The translations under genes and the position numbers were made by a program. DNA of 64,000 nt, taken from NCBI RefSeq assembly GCF_000016185.1, contig NC_011420.2:3727001-3791000 (forward strand), read 5' to 3'. Source of the DNA: Rhodospirillum centenum SW (GTDB lineage Bacteria > Pseudomonadota > Alphaproteobacteria > Azospirillales > Azospirillaceae). Positions 38,425-47,448 of the stretch are shown here, one piece after another; the first letter of the stretch is position 1, and every line of letters begins with the position of its first letter. The notes below the pieces were generated by a model, which was not told where the DNA came from, did no database searches, and was given only the letters and a program-made list of their open reading frames with translations.

Positions 38425-39188
38425 GCGGCGCAGGGCCGCGCACCGCCATGCCCGTCCCGGCCGCCGGCCGCCCGCCGGGGCGGGCCAAGGCCGTGGCGGG
38501 CGCGGTGCTGGTGCTGATCGGCATCGCCGTCCTGGTCGGGCTGGGAACCTGGCAGATGCAGCGGCTGGCCTGGAAGACGGCCCTGATCGACCGGATCGAG
38601 ACACGTATGGCGGCAGCCCCGGTCCCGCTGCCGGCCAGGCCGGACGACCCGCAGGACTGGGACTACCGGCCCGTGCTGCTGACCGGACGCTTCGACCATG
38701 CCCATGAGCTTTACCTCGGTCCCCGGGTGCGGGCCGGTCAGCCCGGCCTGCATGTCCTGACGCCCTTCGTGCGGGCGGACGGGCAGGGGACCGTGCTGGT
38801 GAACCGCGGCTGGGTCCCCGCCGACGGGCGCGATCCGGCCGGCCGGGCAGACGGGCTGCCGGCCGGCACCGTCACCCTGGCCGGCGTCGCCCGGGTGCCC
38901 CCGCCGCGGGGCTGGATGCAGCCGGAGAACCGGCCGGAGGAGAACTACTGGTTCTGGATCGACCTGCCGGCCATGGAAGCGGCGACGGGGGCGGGCGGTC
39001 TCGCGCCGCTGGTGGTGGAGGCGGCGGCCGGACCCGATGCCGGCGTGCTGCCGGTGGGCGGACAGACGGTGGTCACCCTGCGCAACAACCACCTGTCCTA
39101 TGCCGTCACCTGGTACGGGCTGGCGGTCACGCTCGCCGCCATGTACGCCGGTTCCCTGCTGCGACGGCGCCGGCCGACCCCGGCGTGA
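38421..39188 (+). CDS. surf1: SURF1 family cytochrome oxidase assembly protein
   Basis: 255 residues. There are two membrane helices, near the N-terminus (GAVLVLIGIAVLVGLGTWQMQRLAWK) and the C-terminus (AVTWYGLAVTLAAMYAGSLLRRR), with a periplasmic domain between. SURF1 blocks are DWDYRPVLLTGRFDHAHELYLGPR, VLVNRGWVPADGRDP, PENRPEENYWFWIDLPAM and NNHLSYAVTWYGLA. It helps insert haem a into subunit I. It is the last gene of the cox operon; a minus-strand gene ends 24 bases away. Confidence 0.94.
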   Translation: MSGAGPRTAMPVPAAGRPPGRAKAVAGAVLVLIGIAVLVGLGTWQMQRLAWKTALIDRIETRMAAAPVPLPARPDDPQDWDYRPVLLTGRFDHAHELYLGPRVRAGQPGLHVLTPFVRADGQGTVLVNRGWVPADGRDPAGRADGLPAGTVTLAGVARVPPPRGWMQPENRPEENYWFWIDLPAMEAATGAGGLAPLVVEAAAGPDAGVLPVGGQTVVTLRNNHLSYAVTWYGLAVTLAAMYAGSLLRRRRPTPA

Positions 39189-39212
39189 CGGGGAAGCGTC
39201 AGGCGCGAGGGC

Positions 39213-39752
39213 TCAGACGGCGCCGGCGTCCGGGGCGGCGGGCTCGGTCCGCTTCGGGCGGGGCACCAGGGCGGTGAGGGTGAAGCCTTCGGGTGCCGGA
39301 TAGCGCTTGGTGACCTTCGTCCGCGCCACCTCCGCATCCACGCCCCAGACCAGGAAGCGGCGGGCGCCCTCCCAGGCCTGGAGCTGCCGGCCGGGGGCGG
39401 CTTCCACCTCGGCCTGCACTGTGGCGATCCAGGCCTGGTCCTGCGGCATCCGCCGTTCGTCCAGCACGAAGACCCGGTTCTCCGGCCGCGCCGCCGCCTT
39501 GATGTCCTGTTCCAGCCTGCGGCAGGACTTCAGCAGGTCGGCCCGCGCCAGATCGAGCTGGCGCAGCTCCCGCTTCAGGCCCAGCGTCTCCCGGGCCGCC
39601 TTCCGGACCCGGCCGACATACTGGGACTTCTTCGTCATCGCCACCCGGTAGCGGCGCTGCGCCTCCCGCACGCGGAACAGCGCCCGCTCGCCGGAGAAAG
39701 CGAAGCCGGTGACGGCGATCAGCAGCGCGAACAGGAACTCAGGCGACGGCAT
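39213..39752 (-). CDS. Membrane-anchored coiled-coil protein, unknown
   Basis: 179 residues. An N-terminal hydrophobic helix (MPSPEFLFALLIAVTGFAF) is followed by a long charged helix (about 25-95: ERALFRVREAQRRYRV, KAARETLGLKRELRQLDLARADLLKSCRRLEQDI) likely to form a coiled coil, and a small C-terminal domain (IATVQAEVEAAPGRQLQAWEGARRFLVWG, RYPAPEGFTL). It overlaps the end of the following unknown gene (39739-40341) by 14 bases and shares its architecture, so the products may interact. Not recognised. Confidence 0.65.
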   Translation of the reverse strand: MPSPEFLFALLIAVTGFAFSGERALFRVREAQRRYRVAMTKKSQYVGRVRKAARETLGLKRELRQLDLARADLLKSCRRLEQDIKAAARPENRVFVLDERRMPQDQAWIATVQAEVEAAPGRQLQAWEGARRFLVWGVDAEVARTKVTKRYPAPEGFTLTALVPRPKRTEPAAPDAGAV

Positions 39753-40341
39753 TGCGCAGATCGTCCTCCGGCGCTCCGGCCGCTGCCCCGCCGGTCTCGC
39801 CCCCCTCGTCCGGCCGCTCCAGCCGCATGTTCAGGATGGCGAAGCCCAGGGGCAGGGGGTAGAGACGCTGGATCTCGCGGCGGGCCTCGGTCAGCGTCTC
39901 GGCCCAGACCTCCACCACCTGCGGCGTCGCCCATTCCGCGTCCAGGGTGGGGTGTGGCTTGCCTTCCATCTGCGCCGCCTGAACCTGCCGGTTCACGACC
40001 CAGGCGCGGAAGCGGTAGGCGCCGCCGCCCTCACGACCGACGATGCGGATCGGCGCCTCCGCCTCCCGGTGCGCCTCGGCCAGCTCGCGCTCCAGCAGGT
40101 AGCGCTGCCGGCGCAGGCCGGCGACCTCCGTCGTGACCCTGGCGATGCCCGCCTGCACCTCGGCCCGGCGCAGCTCGAACCGGATCTCCATCTGCGCCAG
40201 CCGCGGGATGCGCTCCTGCGCCGCCTTCAGGTCATCGCGGCCGTCGATGGAGACCTCGATCAGCTTGCCCAGGAAGAAGGCGAACAGCCAGCCGGCTGCA
40301 CCGAGCAGCGCCCCCACCAGGATGGCGTTTCCGTAGGTCAT
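39739..40341 (-). CDS. Membrane-anchored coiled-coil protein, unknown
   Basis: 200 residues from ATG 40341. An N-terminal membrane segment (AILVGALLGAAGWLFAFFLGKLIEV) is followed by a helical region (about 35-100: DDLKAAQERIPRLAQMEIRFELRRAEVQAGIARVTTEVAGLRRQRYLLERELAEAHREA) with heptad character. After that comes a compact domain (YRFRAWVVNRQVQAAQ, WATPQVVEVWAETLTEARREIQRLYPLPLGFAI). Its end overlaps the next gene, which has the same plan. A TTGACA at minus-strand position about 40425 could be a -35 box but no good -10 follows. Function unknown; the gap upstream (40342-40584) holds no other feature I can support. Confidence 0.65.
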   Translation of the reverse strand: MTYGNAILVGALLGAAGWLFAFFLGKLIEVSIDGRDDLKAAQERIPRLAQMEIRFELRRAEVQAGIARVTTEVAGLRRQRYLLERELAEAHREAEAPIRIVGREGGGAYRFRAWVVNRQVQAAQMEGKPHPTLDAEWATPQVVEVWAETLTEARREIQRLYPLPLGFAILNMRLERPDEGGETGGAAAGAPEDDLRNAVA

Positions 40342-40584
40342 CGTGCGTCCTGGACAGCGCGGGGGCGGTGGACCGGAAGCGGGGAGGACGGGGCCGGCAG
40401 CGCGAGGGCGAAGGTGGTTGTCAACCAGAAGTTAACCGGCCGGCCTGCCTGCGCAGCCCCCGGGACATCTCCTGTCCGCCGAGGGAACCCAGGGTGGCCG
40501 ATCCCGCTCAGGATAGCGGCTCTTCCGGAAATGTGGACAGGAATATGCCGTGCGACAAAGAATCTTCATCGATCATCAAGGTTT

Positions 40585-41163
40585 TTATGCCAGACGCACG
40601 CCCACCCGGCGCGCCTCCAGCATGAAGGCGCGGGTCATCTGCACGATGTCCGTGCGCCAGTAGAGCTGGGCCATGGGGTCGATCAGGAAGTCCCGCGGCA
40701 GCATGGCATAGCAGTAGGTCTCCACCAGCCGGCGCTCGTGGTCCCAGGGATCGACGGCATCGCGCCAGCCGATGGTCCAGCCGGCATGCCCGGCCCCGGT
40801 CTGCCAGCGCTCGAAACGGGGGGCGATGCCCGGCGCGTCCGCCAGATCGTGGGCCGGCACGGTGTAGACGATGACGAAGCGCCAGACATTGAGCTGGAGG
40901 CGCATGCGCAGCGTGTCGCCGAAGGCGGCGATCCGGTATTCGGCGTCCGAGGCGCCGGGAACATGGCGCAGCGCCACCCCGGCCCGCGCCGCGGCGGACA
41001 GGGGCTCCGTCCCCGGCCCGTCACCCCACTCGGGCACCGCATACTCAACGGCGTGCAGGGCGCGGAACATGGGGCCGGCCAGGAAGGCAGAGGTCAGGTG
41101 CTGGCATTCCTCCAGCGACAGGGCGGGAGGGGGCGGAACGGCGGGGGTGGGGGCGGCAGGCAT
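40585..41163 (-). CDS. Conserved hypothetical protein
   Basis: 192 residues from ATG 41163 (MPAAPTPAVPPPP). After a Pro/Ala lead comes SLEECQHLTSAFLAGPMFRALHAVEYAVPEWGDGPG. Next are WRFVIVYTVPAHDLAD, GWTIGWRDAVDPWDHERRLVETYCYAM and PRDFLIDPMAQLYWRTDIVQMTRAFMLEARRVG. There are no signal peptide, membrane segment or motif I recognise. It is an apparently soluble mixed alpha/beta protein. It is divergent from thrC with a 213-base gap and lies about 240 bases from the coiled-coil genes. It is clearly protein-like in composition, but no function is proposed. Confidence 0.6.
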   Translation of the reverse strand: MPAAPTPAVPPPPALSLEECQHLTSAFLAGPMFRALHAVEYAVPEWGDGPGTEPLSAAARAGVALRHVPGASDAEYRIAAFGDTLRMRLQLNVWRFVIVYTVPAHDLADAPGIAPRFERWQTGAGHAGWTIGWRDAVDPWDHERRLVETYCYAMLPRDFLIDPMAQLYWRTDIVQMTRAFMLEARRVGVRLA

Positions 41164-41376
41164 GCGGTCCTCGCTGGGGTCGGACGGTGCGCGGACAACG
41201 CGGCGGTGACATCCTTTGTTCGCAGGCCGACCCCTGTCCTGGGGGCAGGGGTCGGACCCGTGTCGGGCGCTTGCGCCGGGACGGGCACGCTCGCTAGTGT
41301 AGCCGCCCTGCCGGCCCGCCGTTCCGAAGGATACGGCGCGGGGCCAGGGGTGCCGGCGATGGAGAGGTAGGTCGGG

Positions 41377-42792
41377 GTGAAGTACATCAGCACGCGGGGA
41401 CAGGCCCCCGCCCTCCCGTTCGACGAGGTTCTGCTGGCAGGGCTGGCGCGGGACGGCGGCCTTTATGTCCCCGACGCCTGGCCGGCGCTGGGTCCCGATG
41501 CGCTGCGCGCCCTGCGCGGCCGGCCCTATGACGAGGTGGCGGCGGCGGTGATGCTGCCCTTCCTGGGCGGCCGCATCGCCGAGGCGGACTTCCGCCGCCT
41601 GCTGGCCGACACCTACGGGCCGTCGGTCTTCGCCCACCGGGCGGTGACGCCGCTGGTCCAGCTCGACCAGCGCACCTGGCTGATGGAACTGTTCCACGGC
41701 CCCACGCTGGCCTTCAAGGACGTGGCGCTGCAACTGCTCGGCCGCCTGTTCGACCATGTGCTGGCCGTGCGCGGGGAGCGCATGACCGTGGTGGGCGCCA
41801 CCTCCGGCGACACCGGCTCCGCCGCCATCGAAGCCTGCCGCGACCGCGAGCGGGTGGACATCGTGATCCTGCACCCGCACGGCCGCACCTCGGCCGTGCA
41901 GCGCCGGCAGATGACGACGGTGCTCTCGCCCAACGTCCACAACGTCGCCCTGCAAGGGACCTTCGACGACTGCCAGGACGCCGTGAAGGCGATGTTCAAC
42001 GATGCGGCCTTCCGCGACGGGCTGCACCTCTCGGCGGTCAACTCCATCAACTGGGCCCGGATCATGGCCCAGATCGTCTATTACGTGGCGGCGGCGGTGG
42101 CGCTGGGGGCGCCCGACCGGCCGGTCGCCTTCGCCGTGCCCACGGGCAATTTCGGCAATGTCTATGCCGCCTATGCCGCCCGCGCCATGGGCGTGCCGGT
42201 GGCGAAGCTGATCGTGGGCAGCAACGCCAACGACATCCTGGCCCGCTTCTTCGCCAGCGGCCGGATGGAGACGCGGGCCGTGGTGCCCACCATCAGCCCC
42301 AGCATGGACATCCAGATCTCCAGCAACTTCGAGCGCCTGCTGTTCGACCTGATGGACCGTGACGGCGCCGCCGTGGCCACCAGCATGGCGGAGTTCCGCC
42401 GCAGCGGCCGCTTCGCCGTCTCGCAGGGCCAGCTCGCCCGCGCGCTGGAGCTGTTCGAGGGGCACCGCTGCGGCGAGGAGGCGACGCTGGAGACGATGGC
42501 GCGGGTCCACCGCGACAGCGGCCTGCTGATCGACCCGCACACGGCCGTGGGCGTGGCGGCCGCGCAGGCCGCCGACCTCGATCCCTCGGTGCCGGTCGTG
42601 TCGCTGGCCTGCGCCCACCCGGCCAAGTTCCCCGACGCGGTGGAGAAGGCCACGGGCGTGCGCCCCGGCCTGCCGCGGCATCTGGCGGACCTGTTCGAGC
42701 GGGAGGAGCGGGTCACCGTCCTGCCGAACGATCTCGGCACGCTCCAGGACTTCGTGCGGGCGCGCTCCCGCGTCACGGCGGGGGCGGCGTGA
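41377..42792 (+). CDS. thrC: Threonine synthase ThrC
   Basis: 471 residues from GTG 41377, behind GGAGAGGTAGG. MKYISTRGQAPALPFDEVLLAGLARDGGLYVPDAWP is the typical N-terminus. The PLP lysine is in LFHGPTLAFKDVALQLLG, the phosphate loop region is GATSGDTGSAAIEAC, and AVPTGNFGNVYAAYAARAMGVPV binds the cofactor. It converts O-phosphohomoserine to threonine. Its pathway partner thrB (homoserine kinase) is in this window at 49080-50060, so the two last steps are close but unlinked. It is followed directly by an M16 peptidase gene. Confidence 0.97.
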   Translation: MKYISTRGQAPALPFDEVLLAGLARDGGLYVPDAWPALGPDALRALRGRPYDEVAAAVMLPFLGGRIAEADFRRLLADTYGPSVFAHRAVTPLVQLDQRTWLMELFHGPTLAFKDVALQLLGRLFDHVLAVRGERMTVVGATSGDTGSAAIEACRDRERVDIVILHPHGRTSAVQRRQMTTVLSPNVHNVALQGTFDDCQDAVKAMFNDAAFRDGLHLSAVNSINWARIMAQIVYYVAAAVALGAPDRPVAFAVPTGNFGNVYAAYAARAMGVPVAKLIVGSNANDILARFFASGRMETRAVVPTISPSMDIQISSNFERLLFDLMDRDGAAVATSMAEFRRSGRFAVSQGQLARALELFEGHRCGEEATLETMARVHRDSGLLIDPHTAVGVAAAQAADLDPSVPVVSLACAHPAKFPDAVEKATGVRPGLPRHLADLFEREERVTVLPNDLGTLQDFVRARSRVTAGAA

Positions 42793-42872
42793 GCACACAG
42801 CGCAGACGGACCGGGCCGGACCCGGCAGCACGGAAACCCGGCCGCGACAGCGCCGGAAGGACGAAGGTCACC

Positions 42873-44132
42873 ATGAGTGGGGTCAGGGTCACGACGCTGC
42901 CGAACGGGCTGCGGGTCGCCACCGATCCGATGCCGGGCGTGCAGACGGCCAGCGTCGGCGTCTGGATCGGCGTCGGCAGCCGGCACGAGCCGGAGGCGGC
43001 GAACGGCGTCGCCCATCTGGTCGAGCACATGTTGTTCAAAGGCACTGACCGGCGCGATGCCTTCCGCATCAGCGCCGAGATCGAGGATGTCGGCGGCCAT
43101 CTGAACGCCTATACCGGGCGCGAGCACACCACCTACTACGCCAAGGTGCTGAAAGAGGACGTGGCGCTGGCGCTCGACCTGCTGGCCGACATGATCCAGC
43201 ATTCGCGCTTCGATCCCGCCGATCTGGACAAGGAGCGTCAGGTCGTCATCCAGGAGATCGGTCAGGCCGAGGACACGCCCGACGACATCATCTACGACCA
43301 CTGGCTCGCCACGGCCTTCCGCGGGCAGGCGCTGGGCCGGCCCATCCTGGGCACGGCCGAGGTGGTGGCGGCGCTGCCGCGCGAGGCGCTGACCGGCTAT
43401 GTCGCGGCGAACTACACGGCCGCCAACATGGTGGTGGCCGCCGCCGGCAACGTGGAGCACGACCGCGTCGTGGACCTTGTCGCCCGGCTGTTCGGCGGGC
43501 TGCCGGCCGGCACGGCGCAGAGCGCGGTCCGGGTGGACTGGAACGGGGGCGACTTCCGCGAGGACCGCGACCTGGAGCAGCTCCACATCCTGCTGGGCTT
43601 CGACGGCGTTCCCCTGCCGGACCCGGACTACTACGCCAGCCAGGTGCTCTCCACCCTGCTGGGCGGGGGCATGTCCTCCCGCCTGTTCCAGGAGGTGCGG
43701 GAGAAGCGGGGCCTGGTCTACAGCGTCCACAGCTTCGCCTGGCCGATGACCGACGCCGGTGTCTTCGGCATCTATGCCGGCACCGGCCCGGAGCGGACGG
43801 AGGAGCTGGTGCCGGTCGTCTGCGACCAGGTGCGCGCCATCGCCAACGGCCTGTCGCCGGAGGAGGTCACCCGCGCCCGGGCCCAGCTCAAGGCCAGCCA
43901 GCTCATGTCGCTGGAAAGCACGACGAACCGGGCGGAACAGCTCGCCCACGCGCTGCTCGTCTTCGACCGGCCGGTGCCGCCGGAGGAGATCATCGCCAGG
44001 GTGGACGCGGTGGATGCCGATGCGCTGCGCCGGGTGGCGGCGCGCATCTTCGGCAGCCGGCCCGTCCTGGCCGCCCTGGGACCGATCGGGAGGCTGGAGC
44101 CGTATGAGCGGCTCGCGGCGCGGCTGGCGTGA
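42873..44132 (+). CDS. M16 family zinc peptidase (mitochondrial processing peptidase-like)
   Basis: 419 residues from ATG 42873, which follows GGAAGGACGAAGG. A GTG at 42789 overlapping the thrC stop would add a low-complexity lead. The inverted zinc motif HLVEHMLFKGT (HxxEH) lies near residue 55, with the distal Glu in the QVVIQEIGQAEDTPDD block. The second lobe has LLGGGMSSRLFQEVREKRGLVYSVHSF, the glycine-rich loop of M16B enzymes. It is similar in size and motifs to the beta subunit of mitochondrial processing peptidase and to bacterial PqqL-like proteins. The conserved thrC-M16-GNAT order supports a co-transcribed unit. Confidence 0.92.
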   Translation: MSGVRVTTLPNGLRVATDPMPGVQTASVGVWIGVGSRHEPEAANGVAHLVEHMLFKGTDRRDAFRISAEIEDVGGHLNAYTGREHTTYYAKVLKEDVALALDLLADMIQHSRFDPADLDKERQVVIQEIGQAEDTPDDIIYDHWLATAFRGQALGRPILGTAEVVAALPREALTGYVAANYTAANMVVAAAGNVEHDRVVDLVARLFGGLPAGTAQSAVRVDWNGGDFREDRDLEQLHILLGFDGVPLPDPDYYASQVLSTLLGGGMSSRLFQEVREKRGLVYSVHSFAWPMTDAGVFGIYAGTGPERTEELVPVVCDQVRAIANGLSPEEVTRARAQLKASQLMSLESTTNRAEQLAHALLVFDRPVPPEEIIARVDAVDADALRRVAARIFGSRPVLAALGPIGRLEPYERLAARLA

Positions 44133-44743
44133 CCTCACGGCTGCCGCCCGTGCCGCTGCGCCTGTTCCAGGCGGGCTTCCTCAGTCCCCCGGCGATCCGG
44201 CTGGACGGGGAGGCGGTGTTCATCCGCCCGCCGCAGGCCCGTGACTGGCGTGACTGGGCGGACCTGCGGGAGGCCAGCCGTGAATTCCTCACCCCCTGGG
44301 AGCCGACCTGGCCGCCCGACGCCCTGAGCCGCCCGGCCTTCCTGCGCCGGGTGCGGCGGCAGGCGGTGGAATGGCGGGAGGACGAGGGCTACAGCTTCCT
44401 GGTCTTCGAGCGCGGCACGGAGGCCCTGGTCGGCGGCATCGGCCTGTCCAACGTGCGCCGCGGCGTGGCCCAGATGGGCACCATGGGCTACTGGGTCGGC
44501 CGCCCCTATGCGCGGCGCGGCTACACCAGCGAGGCGGCCCGGCTGGTGCTGGGCTTCGCCTTCGGCCAGCTCGGCCTGCATCGGGTGGAGGCCGCCTGCC
44601 TGCCCAGCAACATCCCCAGCCAGGGGGTGCTGGAGAAGGCGGGATTCTCCCGCGAGGGCTATGCCCGCGGCTATCTCCGCATCGACGGCAAGTGGGCCGA
44701 CCACGTCCTGTTCGGCATCCTGCGCGACGACTGGCGGGGTTAG
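44129..44743 (+). CDS. GNAT acetyltransferase (RimJ-like)
   Basis: 204 residues from GTG 44129, which overlaps the M16 gene stop (GTGA). A GNAT domain: AVFIRPPQARDWRDWADLREASREFLTPWEP at the start, then GGIGLSNVRRGVAQMGTMGYWVGRPYARRGYTSEA with the acetyl-CoA loop (Q/R-x-x-G-x-G/A variant RPYARRG). LGLHRVEAACLPSNIPSQGVLEKAGFSREGYARGYLRIDGKWADHVLF is the RimJ/RimL-type C-terminal block. RimJ acetylates the N-terminus of ribosomal protein S5; the true substrate here is unproven. Confidence 0.88.
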   Translation: MTSRLPPVPLRLFQAGFLSPPAIRLDGEAVFIRPPQARDWRDWADLREASREFLTPWEPTWPPDALSRPAFLRRVRRQAVEWREDEGYSFLVFERGTEALVGGIGLSNVRRGVAQMGTMGYWVGRPYARRGYTSEAARLVLGFAFGQLGLHRVEAACLPSNIPSQGVLEKAGFSREGYARGYLRIDGKWADHVLFGILRDDWRG

Positions 44744-44762
44744 GCCGCCCGCCCGTCCGGGC

Positions 44763-45335
44763 TCAGGCGTGGCCGGCGTCGGCGGAGAGCATGGAGAGCG
44801 AGACGCCCAGCTTGGCGATGGCGCGCTCCCACTTCGTCTCCAGGTCGCCGTCGAACAGCAGCTCCGGGTCCGCCGGGGCGTGCAGCCAGCCGTTGTTCTG
44901 CATCTCGGCATCGAGCTGCCCGGCGCCCCAGCCGGCATAGCCCAGCGCCAGCAGGGCGTGCTTCGGACCCCGCCCCTCGGCGATGGCGCGCAGGATGTCC
45001 ACCGTGGCGGTCAGGGCCACCTCGTCGTCCACCATCATCGTGGCGTCGCGCGCATAGTCCGTGCTGTGCAGGACGAAGCCGCGTCCGCCCTCCACCGGGC
45101 CGCCGTAATGCACGCTCATGTGGTCGAGCGGGTACTCGGTCTCGATGTCGAGCTGTTCCAGCAGGTCGGCGAAGCCGATGCCGCCGAACAGGCGGTTGAT
45201 CACCAGCCCCATCGCCCCGTCGGCCGTGTGGGCGCAGACATAGATGACCGTGCGGGCGAAACGCGGGTCCGGCATCTGCGGCATGGCGATCAGCAGTTGT
45301 CCCGTCAGGAAACGGGGAATCTCCGAATGCTTCAT
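44763..45335 (-). CDS. yqgE: YqgE/AlgH family protein (DUF179)
   Basis: 190 residues. [40 protein letters not shown] is the family's N-terminal hallmark, followed by [17 protein letters not shown] and [25 protein letters not shown]. It is a small cytosolic protein of unknown biochemical function, widely conserved in proteobacteria. It is convergent with the GNAT gene (19 bp) and divergent from the peroxiredoxin gene. Its 5' flank (45336-45656) holds a promoter candidate for that gene but no recognisable one for yqgE. Confidence 0.93.
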   Translation of the reverse strand: MKHSEIPRFLTGQLLIAMPQMPDPRFARTVIYVCAHTADGAMGLVINRLFGGIGFADLLEQLDIETEYPLDHMSVHYGGPVEGGRGFVLHSTDYARDATMMVDDEVALTATVDILRAIAEGRGPKHALLALGYAGWGAGQLDAEMQNNGWLHAPADPELLFDGDLETKWERAIAKLGVSLSMLSADAGHA

Positions 45336-45582
45336 GGTCGCACGCTCGTCGGATCGCGGGAGGCGGTCGTGGAACGGATGGCTCCCTGCCCAGGCTGCCC
45401 GCTTGCGCCGGCAGCCTGCCTACGCTGGTCCCCGGCGGCTCCCGGGGACCTGACCGGAGAACAGTACCACAGGACGGCGGGTCCGTCCCCCTTCCGCGGC
45501 GGCCGTCGGTGGTAGCGCCGGGTCCCTGGGGAAAACCCGTGCCGGCGGGAAAGGTTGCCGGGGACCCGGCCGACGCCCGCCC

Positions 45583-45611
45583 TTGCCGGACCCGCCGGCC
45601 CGCCCTAGAAC
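45583..45611 (+). promoter_or_regulatory. Candidate sigma-70 promoter of the peroxiredoxin gene
   Basis: TTGCCG (45583-45588), a 17-base spacer and TAGAAC (45606-45611), 46 bases before ATG 45657. No OxyR-like dyad was recognised upstream in the 45336-45656 gap. Confidence 0.4.
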
Positions 45612-45656
45612 CACTGGGGGGAGCGTCCCTTGTCCAATTCACCCGGGAGAAAGAGG

Positions 45657-46139
45657 ATGAGCATCAAGGTCGGCGAGCGGATTCCGTCGGTGACGCTGAA
45701 GCACCTGACCGAGTCCGGCATGCAGGAGATCGGCACCGACGAGATCTTCGCCGGCAGGAAGGTGGTGCTGTTCGCCGTGCCGGGTGCCTTCACCCCCACC
45801 TGCTCGGCCAAGCACCTGCCCGGCTTCGTCGAACAGGCCGAAGCGATCCGGGCCAAGGGCGTGGACCAGATCGTCTGCATGGCGGTGAACGATCCCTTCG
45901 TCATGCATGCCTGGGCCAAGGCGAACAATGTCAACGGCCGCATCCTGATGCTGCCGGACGGTAACGGCACCCTGACCCGCGCGCTGGGGCTGGAGATGGA
46001 CGGCACGGCCTACAATCTCGGCCTGCGCTGCCAGCGCTTCGCCCTGGTCGCGGAGGACGGGGTGGTCACGGCGCTGAACGTGGAGAAGCCCGGCGCCTTC
46101 GAGGTCTCTTCCGCCGAGGCGGTGCTGAAGCTGCTCTGA
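45657..46139 (+). CDS. Peroxiredoxin (Prx5/AhpC-TSA type)
   Basis: 160 residues from ATG 45657, behind AGAAAGAGG. The peroxidatic cysteine is in VVLFAVPGAFTPTCSAKHLPGF (PxxxTxxC), with IVCMAVNDPFVMHAWAK, ADGNGTLTRALGLEMDG-type sequence (here PDGNGTLTRALGLEM) and LRCQRFALVAEDGVV, typical of the Prx5 group. It reduces H2O2 and alkyl peroxides using thiol donors in the cytosol. In many alphaproteobacteria this gene sits next to rnhA; here the CBASS island separates them. Confidence 0.94.
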   Translation: MSIKVGERIPSVTLKHLTESGMQEIGTDEIFAGRKVVLFAVPGAFTPTCSAKHLPGFVEQAEAIRAKGVDQIVCMAVNDPFVMHAWAKANNVNGRILMLPDGNGTLTRALGLEMDGTAYNLGLRCQRFALVAEDGVVTALNVEKPGAFEVSSAEAVLKLL

Positions 46140-46329
46140 GCCGGACAGGCAAGCCTCCGGCGCCGCTCGGGCGCCGGCCGGAGCATCAGAGGCTGGAAAG
46201 CTCCGCTGCGAAAGCAGCAATCATAAATATCAATCTGGGCGAGTGCCAATATGGGCGTGCCAAAAACAGTAATTGCCATGAAGTAGCTGTCGGTTTCGTA
46301 GTCGGCTAAACTGATTTAGGATACGCACA

Positions 46330-47448
46330 TCACCTGATCGACACAGCCTCAAGCGCAGGTCGAATTCTATCGGGGAACCACTGAACCATTGGATCAAGCT
46401 CTCTAGCAATATCGCTAGCGATGGCATCCACCTCGGCCGATAACTTTTGCAAGGACGTGAACTTTTCGGGCTTGTCTATGATTTTCCGAGACCCGTCCGG
46501 AGTTGTCAGTTTGCAGGTCCCGCTATAATCCCGGCACATGGCGTTCAACTCCGCCCGTGCAACCGCGATTAAGGCAAGTTCCCGGGAAGTGGGTTGGGCT
46601 AGGCCACGATCGTTGAAGTGCCAGACCAACGAGGCAATGTCGTAGCTGGATAATGTAATGTCCTGGTCGCAGTCGGCTTTCAGTGTCTTTAGGAAACGGA
46701 TAACCTTTTTTGTGCCGCCGAGCGTTGCCTTGTCCTTGTCGTTCACCTTCTTTATGTGCAGGAAGGGTAAATTCGGTATCGTTTTTTGCTCGATCTTATC
46801 GAGAATCTGCACGACGCGATCGTGCTTCTGGCGGGTGCGCTGGTAGGTGGCCGAGTCGTGCCAGTGTGAGGGCACCACATCCACCTTTCGCTGGAATGAG
46901 TCGCCGCTGAGGTTGATAGACTTGGCGCCCGAGGTGTTAACATTGGCTGCAGGGTAAGCCTCTATGAGAATTCGTTCGCAGTTTCTTCGGAGTTCAATTA
47001 GATATTGCGCCGCACTCTTCGGTAGTAATTTGCCGTATTGATTGCCCGCTGTTAATGCTGCGGCATGGTCGCATGTCACAAAGCGACTATCAAGCACTAG
47101 TAAATCGATGTCGCTGTGGCGCTTGATATGTATGTCAAGGGGAACAGAACCTTGGTACTCGAACTCGGTTGAGATCCCTGATTTATATAGGCCATTGGAC
47201 AATTTTTGTTTCACCCGATCACCTTCTGCGATACTGACCTTGGTGTATTCGGGATCGACCGCCTGCATTGCGCCCAAGGCATACTTAGTGCTCTCCGACC
47301 TACTCCGATTCTCGTAGGCTTCTTTGGTGCTGCCGGTGAAGCCTTCTGAACTATAGGCATAATGCTCGGTAAATTTTCTAGTACTTTCGGCGGTGCCCTG
47401 GCGACGCTCCCGCATCTGAACCAGCCGTTTTGAATAATCAATTGCCAT
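46330..47448 (-). CDS. CBASS CD-NTase (SMODS-type cGAS/DncV-like nucleotidyltransferase)
   Basis: 372 residues in AT-rich DNA. The nucleotidyltransferase core has the GS of FEYQGSVPLDIHIKRHSDIDLLVLD (residues 100-101) with catalytic D113 and D115. A third acidic residue, D190, is in RKVDVVPSHW. The C-terminal half (IRFLKTLKADCD, SYDIASLVWHFND) fits the helical OAS1-C-like part of CD-NTases. In CBASS such enzymes make cyclic oligonucleotides when phage infect, and these activate the neighbouring effector. Its start overlaps the end of the effector gene by 11 bases, so they form one operon. The product nucleotide cannot be told from sequence. Confidence 0.88.
   Translation of the reverse strand: MAIDYSKRLVQMRERRQGTAESTRKFTEHYAYSSEGFTGSTKEAYENRSRSESTKYALGAMQAVDPEYTKVSIAEGDRVKQKLSNGLYKSGISTEFEYQGSVPLDIHIKRHSDIDLLVLDSRFVTCDHAAALTAGNQYGKLLPKSAAQYLIELRRNCERILIEAYPAANVNTSGAKSINLSGDSFQRKVDVVPSHWHDSATYQRTRQKHDRVVQILDKIEQKTIPNLPFLHIKKVNDKDKATLGGTKKVIRFLKTLKADCDQDITLSSYDIASLVWHFNDRGLAQPTSRELALIAVARAELNAMCRDYSGTCKLTTPDGSRKIIDKPEKFTSLQKLSAEVDAIASDIARELDPMVQWFPDRIRPALEAVSIR

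Noticed and set aside
46140-46329. Possible small genes in the AT-rich stretch after the peroxiredoxin gene
   Set aside because: Short frames only, without ribosome-binding sites or recognisable sequence.
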